DNA of 64,000 nt from AC-32 sp963821495 (GTDB lineage Bacteria > Actinomycetota > Thermoleophilia > Gaiellales > Gaiellaceae): assembly GCA_963821495.1 (NCBI GenBank), contig CAWGEA010000001.1:248001-312000 (forward strand), read 5' to 3'. Positions 58,584-64,000 of this stretch are shown piece by piece. The position numbers and the translations under genes were made by a program. The stretch's first letter is position 1; each line of letters begins with the position of its first letter. Under the pieces are notes generated by a model. It saw nothing but the letters and a program-made list of their open reading frames with translations. It made no database searches and had not been told where the DNA came from.

Positions 58584-61316
58584 TTAGGAGGCGAGTCGCT
58601 CGTCCGCGGGGTGGTGCGGCACCGGGACCTCGAGCGGGAGGCTCAGGAAGATGTCCACGACGGCCGGGTCGAACTGCGTTCCCGCGCCCTCGCGGAGGCG
58701 GCGGCACGCCTCGGCGACGTCGAGCCGCTTGCGGTAGGGCCGGTCGGTCGTCATCGCGTGGAAGGCGTCGCAGACGAAGACGATGCGCGCCTCGAGCGGG
58801 ATCTCGTCGCCGGCCTTGCCGTCCGGGTAGCCGGCGCCGTCCCAGCGCTCGTGGCAGCTGCGGACGATCGTGCGCACCTCAGCGAGGCGGTCGATCGGCT
58901 CGAGGATGCGCTCGCCCAGCTCGGGATGCATCTCGATGATCGCCCGCTCGTCGTCGGAGAGCGGCCCCGGCTTGAGCAGGATGCTCGTCGGAATCCCGAT
59001 CTTGCCGATGTCGTGGAACAGGGCGCCCAGCTCGAGCCGCTTCAGGGCCGCGCCCTCGAAGCCCACAGCCTCGCCGACCCGTAGCGCCATGTCGGTGATC
59101 CAGCGCGTGTGGGAGGAGGTGTACTCGTCGTTCGCCTCGAGCGCGTTCGCGAGCGCCTCGACCGTCGAGACGAAGGTCTCCTCGAGGTTCTCGTAGCTGC
59201 GCGCACGCTCGAGCGCAACCGCGGCCTGGTACGAGATGCCGCCGAGCAGGCGCAGGATCTCCTCGACCGTGTGCTCGCTCTCCGCGGTCGGCTCGCGGAC
59301 GCTGATGAAACCATCGAGCGCGCCGTCATTGAGGAGCGGAGCCAGCGCGAGATCCGGCCACTCGAGCCCGTCGGGCGCAGGCGCGTACTGCTGGGCCTCG
59401 TCGGCGCCGACGAGGAAGGGCGTCGTCCGGTGGCCGACCGCCGCGCGCATGGCCTCGGCGGGCAGGACGACCGACAGCAGCTCGGGCTCGGCGTCGTAGT
59501 CGGAGTGCGCGCTGATGCGGAAGTCGCCGTTCTCGTCCGCGAGCCAGAGCGCGCACCTCTTGCCACCGAGGATCTGCGCCGCCGCCCGCACCGTCTCGCA
59601 GCCGATCGCGTCCGGCGTCTCGGCCTGCGAGATCGCGCCCGTGAACTCGAGCAGCGCCTTCAGGTGGTCGGCCTCGCGCCGCTGGGCCTCGTACAGGCGC
59701 GCGTTCTCGAGCGCGACCGACGCGTGGCCGGCGAGCACCTCGAGCAGGCGGACGTCGTCCTCGTCGAACTGGCCGACGCCGAGCTTGGAGATCGCGATCA
59801 CGCCGATCACGCGGGCGCCGTAGCGCAGCGGCACGGCGATCTGCGACTCCTCGATCATGTGCGTGCCGGGGATCATCACGGCGTACTCGCATTCGAGCGT
59901 GTTCTCGACGAGCATTGACTCCGCGGTCGCGGCCGCGTGCCCCGTGATTCCTTCGCCGATGCGCGTGCGCGGGAACTCGACGCGCTCGCCGTCGCGTAGC
60001 ACCAGCTCGCCGCGGAACGCGATCGGGACGACCTCGTCGCCCTCGATCACCGAGACGCGGCAGTTGTGGTAGTCGATCAGCAGTCGCAGCTCGTCGGCGA
60101 TCACCTCGCCGATCTGGCGCACGTCGTTCAGCCGGTTCAGCTTTCCGGCCAGGCTCTGCAGCATCTTCAGGTGGGCGATCGAGCGCACGTCGCGGCCGCT
60201 GCCAGGCTTGCCGTCCGGGCGCTCGCTCGTGTGCTCGTCGAAGAGGACGATCTGGTTCTTGCCGCGGGCCTTCGCGGTCATCATCGCGGCCTCCGCGCAG
60301 GCGACCAGCTCGCGCGGGTTCATCGCGTGTTCCGGCCCCTGCGAGATCCCGACCGAGATCGTGATCTTGCCGGTCGGGCCGAACTCGACCTCGGCGAGGT
60401 CGTCGGTCAGCCGCCGCGCCAGCGTCAGGGCGTCGCCCGCGTCGCCGCTCGGCATGATCACGCCGAACTCCTCGCCGCCGAGGCGGCAGACGACGTCCGA
60501 CCCGCGCAGCGCGCCGCGCAGCAGCTCGGCGAGGTCGGTCAGGACCTGATCGCCCGAGCCATGGCCGTGGACGTCGTTGACACGCTTGAAGTCGTCGATG
60601 TCGAGCATCAGCACCGCGACGGCGTCGCGGGAGCGGCTCGCGCGCGTCAGCTCGGCGCGCAGGCGCTCGTGGAAGTAGCGGTGGTTGTAGAGGCCGGTCA
60701 GCGAGTCGGTCTGGGCCTGGTACTCGAGCCGCGCGCGGATCTGCGCGTTGTCGAGCGCCAGCGCCGCCGCGTCGCCGAACCGGCATGCCAGCTCGAACTC
60801 GTCGTCGCTGAAGGAGGCGTCCTCGCCCAGGCGGTAGATGTTGAGCGTCCCCTTGACCAGCCCGCGGGCGATCAGCGGGACCGCGATCAGCGCCTCCGGC
60901 TCGTCGTCGGGCGTGCCCGGCACCGTCTTCTTGCGCGGGTCGCGGTGGGCCTGGTTGGTGCGCACCGGCTCGCGGTGCAGCGCGGCCCAGCCGGTGATCC
61001 CCTCGCCGAACAGCGAGCGACTGTTCATGATCTTCTCGGCCCACGTGTCGCGCGCGAGGACCGGGATCAGGACCGTCTGTCCCTCGTCGGCCTGGTAGAT
61101 CGAGAGCGTGTCGTGCGGGACGAGCTCGGCGAGCGTGTCCGCGATGCGCTCGAGCAGGTTGTCGAGGCTCTGCTCCGAGAGGATGTCGTGGAAGACATCC
61201 GCGAGCTGCCGGTAGGACTGGACGAGCGAATCGGGGCGCACCGGCTCGCGGATGAACGCGTCGCCGACCGGCGCACGCGCAGGAGCCACAGCCGCAAACA
61301 GATGCCGCACAGCCAT
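58584..61316 (-). CDS. c-di-GMP turnover protein: GAF-GGDEF-GAF-GAF-HD-GYP
   Basis: This 910-residue cytosolic protein starts at ATG 61316. The domain order is GAF (about 50-195), GGDEF (about 205-365), GAF (about 395-545), GAF (about 560-705) and HD-GYP (about 720-905). The cyclase site is GGEEF (280-284) with an intact inhibitory RxxD (RGSD, 271-274) five residues before. The phosphodiesterase has LFHDIGKIGIP, HPELGERI, CHERWDGAGYPDG and the family RIVFVCDAFHAMTTDRPYR. Both activities therefore look possible, with GAF sensors choosing between them. The ligand of the GAF domains is unknown. Confidence 0.92.
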   Translation of the reverse strand: MAVRHLFAAVAPARAPVGDAFIREPVRPDSLVQSYRQLADVFHDILSEQSLDNLLERIADTLAELVPHDTLSIYQADEGQTVLIPVLARDTWAEKIMNSRSLFGEGITGWAALHREPVRTNQAHRDPRKKTVPGTPDDEPEALIAVPLIARGLVKGTLNIYRLGEDASFSDDEFELACRFGDAAALALDNAQIRARLEYQAQTDSLTGLYNHRYFHERLRAELTRASRSRDAVAVLMLDIDDFKRVNDVHGHGSGDQVLTDLAELLRGALRGSDVVCRLGGEEFGVIMPSGDAGDALTLARRLTDDLAEVEFGPTGKITISVGISQGPEHAMNPRELVACAEAAMMTAKARGKNQIVLFDEHTSERPDGKPGSGRDVRSIAHLKMLQSLAGKLNRLNDVRQIGEVIADELRLLIDYHNCRVSVIEGDEVVPIAFRGELVLRDGERVEFPRTRIGEGITGHAAATAESMLVENTLECEYAVMIPGTHMIEESQIAVPLRYGARVIGVIAISKLGVGQFDEDDVRLLEVLAGHASVALENARLYEAQRREADHLKALLEFTGAISQAETPDAIGCETVRAAAQILGGKRCALWLADENGDFRISAHSDYDAEPELLSVVLPAEAMRAAVGHRTTPFLVGADEAQQYAPAPDGLEWPDLALAPLLNDGALDGFISVREPTAESEHTVEEILRLLGGISYQAAVALERARSYENLEETFVSTVEALANALEANDEYTSSHTRWITDMALRVGEAVGFEGAALKRLELGALFHDIGKIGIPTSILLKPGPLSDDERAIIEMHPELGERILEPIDRLAEVRTIVRSCHERWDGAGYPDGKAGDEIPLEARIVFVCDAFHAMTTDRPYRKRLDVAEACRRLREGAGTQFDPAVVDIFLSLPLEVPVPHHPADERLAS

Positions 61317-61378
61317 AGTTTCCCGGCGATCGGGCCCCGGGAGATCCCCCGGAAAGGGGAACTGAGAAAAGGGCCTGG

Positions 61379-62422
61379 CTAGGCGGCTTCGGCCTCGTCG
61401 AGCTCGCGGCGGAGCTCGTTCACCGCGGGCAGGACGGCCAGAGCCGGCAGGATCGGCAGCCAGAGGTTGAAGATCCGGTAGACGACGACCCCGAGCAGCG
61501 CGCGCACGAACGGGAAGCCCATCCAGTGCAGCGCGAAGGTGAGCGCGATCTCGACGATGCCCGCGCCGCCGGCCGGAAGCGAGCGTCGCGTGAGCACGTA
61601 GCCCGTGGCGTAGCCGAGGATCAGCGCGGGGAGGGCAAGGCGCGGGTTGCCGAAGAACTGCAGCGCCCCCCAGAGGCAGGCGATGTCGCCCGCCCAGTAC
61701 ATGGCGGTGCCGAGCACGCCGAGGCCGTGCTCGCGCGGAGGCGCGACGAACATCGTGCGCAGGATCGAGAGCCCGGCCACGAAGTGGGCGAAGGCCTGCC
61801 GTACCCGCCCGCCGCCGCCGGCCCTCGCGTAGCCCGGTGCACGCTTCGGCGAGCTCAGCCAGATCGCGGCGACCGCGCCCGGGATCACGAGCAGCCACGG
61901 CAGCGTCAGCGTCAGCGAGACGTCCGCGCCGCTGACCAGGAGCGCGATCGCGGAGCAGAGCGCGGCCGGCGCGAGCACCGCGTACTCGAGCGCCCCGAGC
62001 GCGAGCACGCGTGCGACGGCGCCGTCGCGATCCTCGCCCGCGCTCCGCAGCACCCAGTAGTCGACCGCGAAGCCTCCGCTCGTCCGCGTCGCGGCGAAGA
62101 CGCCGAAGCCCGCGATCACCGCCTGCAGCGTCCGGCCGAAGCTCAGGTTCGGGCCGTTGTCGACCTTGGCTGTGTCGCGGACGGCGAGCACGTAGCCCGC
62201 GTACGCGAGCAGCTCTCCGCCGAGGCAGAGCAGGAGCCAGGCCGGGTGCAGGTTCCGAACGGCGCGGTCGAGCCGCTCCGCTCCGGCGAGGTCGGCGAGC
62301 AGCGCAACGGCCCCGAGCGCGAGCACCGTCGGCACGAGGAGCACGAGCAACGGCCGGCGCTCGAGCCACCCCCGCGCGCGGCGAAGCGGTCCGTGACGCG
62401 TCGGAGCGGCCGACTTCGACAC
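61379..62422 (-). CDS. UPF0104/flippase-like membrane protein (lysylphosphatidylglycerol synthetase TM-type)
   Basis: This is a 347-residue integral membrane protein with about eight hydrophobic helices. The family markers are the YVLAVRDTAKVDNGPNLSFG loop, the TRTSGGFAVDYWVLRSAGED segment and SLPAGGAGIVEIALTFALHW near the C-terminus. Relatives act as lipid flippases or as the membrane part of aminoacyl-PG synthases. A separate PG-lysyltransferase-like protein is encoded at 14-16 kb; a link is speculative. Co-transcribed with the c-di-GMP gene downstream on the same strand (62-base gap). Confidence 0.82.
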   Translation of the reverse strand: MSKSAAPTRHGPLRRARGWLERRPLLVLLVPTVLALGAVALLADLAGAERLDRAVRNLHPAWLLLCLGGELLAYAGYVLAVRDTAKVDNGPNLSFGRTLQAVIAGFGVFAATRTSGGFAVDYWVLRSAGEDRDGAVARVLALGALEYAVLAPAALCSAIALLVSGADVSLTLTLPWLLVIPGAVAAIWLSSPKRAPGYARAGGGGRVRQAFAHFVAGLSILRTMFVAPPREHGLGVLGTAMYWAGDIACLWGALQFFGNPRLALPALILGYATGYVLTRRSLPAGGAGIVEIALTFALHWMGFPFVRALLGVVVYRIFNLWLPILPALAVLPAVNELRRELDEAEAA

Positions 62423-62470
62423 GCGCAGGACGCTAGCCCGCCGGGGTAATTACTGCAGGGGAGTCGGTGA

Positions 62471-62499
62471 TTGACACTTTCAGAACTTAGGAGTACTTT
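62471..62499 (+). promoter_or_regulatory. Possible sigma-70-type promoter before the last secreted-protein gene
   Basis: TTGACA (62471-62476) and TACTTT (62494-62499) are separated by 17 bases in a locally A/T-rich stretch. If real, transcription would begin close to or past ATG 62502, which would favour the internal GTG 62550 as the true start of the gene. Conflicting support comes from AGGAG before ATG 62502. Confidence 0.4.
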
Positions 62500-62501
62500 C
62501 G

Positions 62502-63740
62502 ATGACTCGTAAGAAGACGTCGAGCAGCGATCGGCTTGGGGGAGGGGTCGTGCGAGACAGCGAAATTCGACCCTCGTTGCGGCGGAGGGTGAGATTTCCG
62601 ACGTGGAGGGGTCGTCGAGCCCCTCGCGGGCGGCTAGCGGCTCTAGCCGTCGTTTCCGCGGTCGTAGTCCTCCCCCATGCATCTGCGGCGCGTGGGCCGC
62701 TGGTTCCACCGCCGGTGGTGACCTACACGATTGACGGAATCGACGGCACGAACGGCTGGTATCGCGGCAACAGCGGTGGGAACTACGTCGTCGTCCACTG
62801 GAGCGTCACCGGCTCCATCACATCGACGAGCGGTTGTGAGTACGCGATCCAGATTCCGGGCCCCAACACGGGGACTACGCGGACGTGCTCTGCAAGCGGC
62901 CCCGGTGGCCAGACGGTCATCACGACGAGGGTCATCAGGATCGACGCCACTGCCCCCGCGGTACACGCCGCCGCCGACCGGGCGCCCGACTCGAACGGCT
63001 GGTTCAACCATGCGGTGAGGGTGGCGTTCGGCGGCACCGACGCAACTTCGGGGGTCGGAAGCTGCTCGACGACGACGTATGCCGGCCCGGACAACGCGAA
63101 GGCGGCGGTACCGGGCTCCTGCACCGACCGGGCGGGGAACGTCGGACGGAGCTCGTTCGCGCTCGCCTACGACGCGACGCCGCCACAGCTGAAGAAGCTG
63201 CGTCTGAAGCACGCAAACCGCGCCGTCATCCTCCGCTGGCAGACATCCGCCGACACGCAGCGCGTCGAGGTCACGCGGGCTCCGGGGAAGCGCCGCGCCA
63301 GCAGCGCGACGGTCTACAAGGGCCCGGCGAAGGCGTTCCGCGACAAGGGCCTGCAGGTCGGCGTCAAGTACCGGTACACGGTCAGCGCGTTCGACGCCGC
63401 CTCGAACAAGGCCAGCCGCACGGTCGACATCACGGCGACCGGAGCGCTGTTCGCGCCGGCGCCGGGCGCGCGCGTGGCGGGCTCGCCGCGCCTCGTCTGG
63501 GCGGCGGTACGCGGCGCGAGCTACTACAACGTGCAGTTGATGCGAGGCGGGACGATCTTCAGCGCCTGGCCGAGGGGGACGAGCATGAGGCTCCCGCGGA
63601 GCTGGGCCTACCACGGGCACCGCTATCGGCTACACGAGGGCGTCTACCGGTGGTACGTCTGGCCGGGCTTCGGCACGCTCTCGGCCAGCCGCTACGGCCA
63701 GCTCGTCGGCCGCAGCTCGTTCCTGTACGCCGGCCACTAG
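62502..63740 (+). CDS. Secreted multi-domain protein with Ig/FnIII-like repeats
   Basis: This protein of up to 412 residues starts at ATG 62502 (AGGAG 8 bases upstream) or GTG 62550 (GGGGAGGGG upstream). A basic N-terminus precedes the signal segment (LAALAVVSAVVVLPHASAA). Domains: Ig-like units with WYRGNSGGNYVVVHWSV and GWFNHAVRVAFGGTDATSG (each with paired Cys), then an FnIII-like unit (LKHANRAVILRWQTSADTQR; YRYTVSAFDAASNKASRTVD), then a C-terminal domain (RLVWAAVRGASYYNVQLMRG). All are binding modules; the protein is probably extracellular. The target is unknown. Confidence 0.78.
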   Translation: MTRKKTSSSDRLGGGVVRDSEIRPSLRRRVRFPTWRGRRAPRGRLAALAVVSAVVVLPHASAARGPLVPPPVVTYTIDGIDGTNGWYRGNSGGNYVVVHWSVTGSITSTSGCEYAIQIPGPNTGTTRTCSASGPGGQTVITTRVIRIDATAPAVHAAADRAPDSNGWFNHAVRVAFGGTDATSGVGSCSTTTYAGPDNAKAAVPGSCTDRAGNVGRSSFALAYDATPPQLKKLRLKHANRAVILRWQTSADTQRVEVTRAPGKRRASSATVYKGPAKAFRDKGLQVGVKYRYTVSAFDAASNKASRTVDITATGALFAPAPGARVAGSPRLVWAAVRGASYYNVQLMRGGTIFSAWPRGTSMRLPRSWAYHGHRYRLHEGVYRWYVWPGFGTLSASRYGQLVGRSSFLYAGH

Positions 63741-63781
63741 GCGGAGGGCTCGGCGAAACCCGGCTGTGCCGCCGGAACCTC

Positions 63782-63970
63782 CTAGAACACGAGGAACAGC
63801 AGCGCGACGACCAGCCACGCGAGCACGAGCGCGGCGAGCACCCAGAGCAGGAACGCCGTCTCGCCGATCCGCAGCCACTTGAGCTCGACCTCCTCGACGT
63901 GGAACCAGATCCGCCGCGGGGCCTCGCTCGGCGCGGGCTCGACCTTCTCGGTCCGGTTTCCTTCCGCCAC
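63782..63970 (-). CDS. Small single-span membrane protein
   Basis: This 62-residue protein starts at GTG 63970. The charged N-terminus (MAEGNRTEKVEPAPSEAPRR) and WFHVEEVELKWLRIGE lead into one hydrophobic C-terminal helix (FLLWVLAALVLAWLVVALLF) ending at the C-terminus. It is tail-anchored in layout. No family is recognised. It is convergent with the secreted-protein gene. Confidence 0.65.
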   Translation of the reverse strand: MAEGNRTEKVEPAPSEAPRRIWFHVEEVELKWLRIGETAFLLWVLAALVLAWLVVALLFLVF

Positions 63971-64000
63971 CGGCCTGATTGTACGACGGCGGTGGGCTAG

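Overview
The window is high-GC bacterial DNA with very short gene gaps, many GTG/TTG starts and many ATGA/GTGA/TGATG gene overlaps. Gene content (citrate synthase of the actinobacterial 'citrate synthase 2' type, a type-E-like succinate dehydrogenase, Gls24, DUF4232, small SRP RNA upstream of dnaX, many secreted beta-propeller and PASTA proteins) suggests an uncultured actinobacterium, probably Thermoleophilia (Gaiellales or Solirubrobacterales). This placement is inference from gene style, not from a marker phylogeny.

Layout. 0-3.7 kb: end of a secreted protein, an aminotransferase, a LapA-like membrane protein, a YlbL-like PDZ/Lon-fold protease and an SDR. 3.8-20.4 kb: a TCA-cycle-rich block with malate dehydrogenase, isocitrate dehydrogenase, citrate synthase, ATP-dependent PEP carboxykinase and succinate dehydrogenase sdhA-lipoprotein-sdhB-sdhE. 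Two Xer-type recombinases, an ArsR/SRPBCC pair and a decayed hydrolase-cyclase gene lie inside it. 20.4-25.6 kb: phosphoesterase, Gls24, GNAT, an orphan MshEN domain, then asd-lysC and recR. 25.6-33.7 kb: DUF4232 lipoprotein, CaCA antiporter, and the SRP RNA - two small genes - dnaX - ybaB - cNMP-binding operon. dnaX carries an apparent one-base insertion. Next come a frameshifted secreted sugar dehydrogenase and tRNA-Val.

33.7-42.5 kb: cell-surface functions (acyltransferase-SGNH, sialidase-like propeller, lytic transglycosylase), an arsenic module (acr3-arsR), a membrane cupredoxin and a phospholipase-C-like phosphoesterase. 42.6-46.3 kb: a serine tRNA cluster (GCT, CGA, GGA). A 2.8 kb insertion sits in tRNA-Ser(CGA), bounded by a perfect 60-bp duplication of the tRNA 3' part and carrying one TolB-like propeller gene. 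46.3-49.8 kb: LigD-type polymerase and ATP-dependent ligase in convergent orientation, and fabF. 49.9-55.6 kb: two tandem paralogous secreted proteins with C-terminal PASTA domains, one with 31 consecutive prolines. 55.6-64 kb: HAD phosphatase, flavin reductase, TMEM175-like channel, secreted proteins, a GAF-GGDEF-GAF-GAF-HD-GYP c-di-GMP protein and a flippase-like membrane protein.

The strongest leads for follow-up are the tRNA-Ser island, the type-E succinate dehydrogenase with an embedded lipoprotein gene, the tandem PASTA paralogs, a 29-residue ORF locked between two GTGA overlaps, and the frameshifts (all apparent one-base insertions), which may be sequence error or real decay. No CRISPR array, rRNA, complete prophage or recognised insertion sequence is visible.
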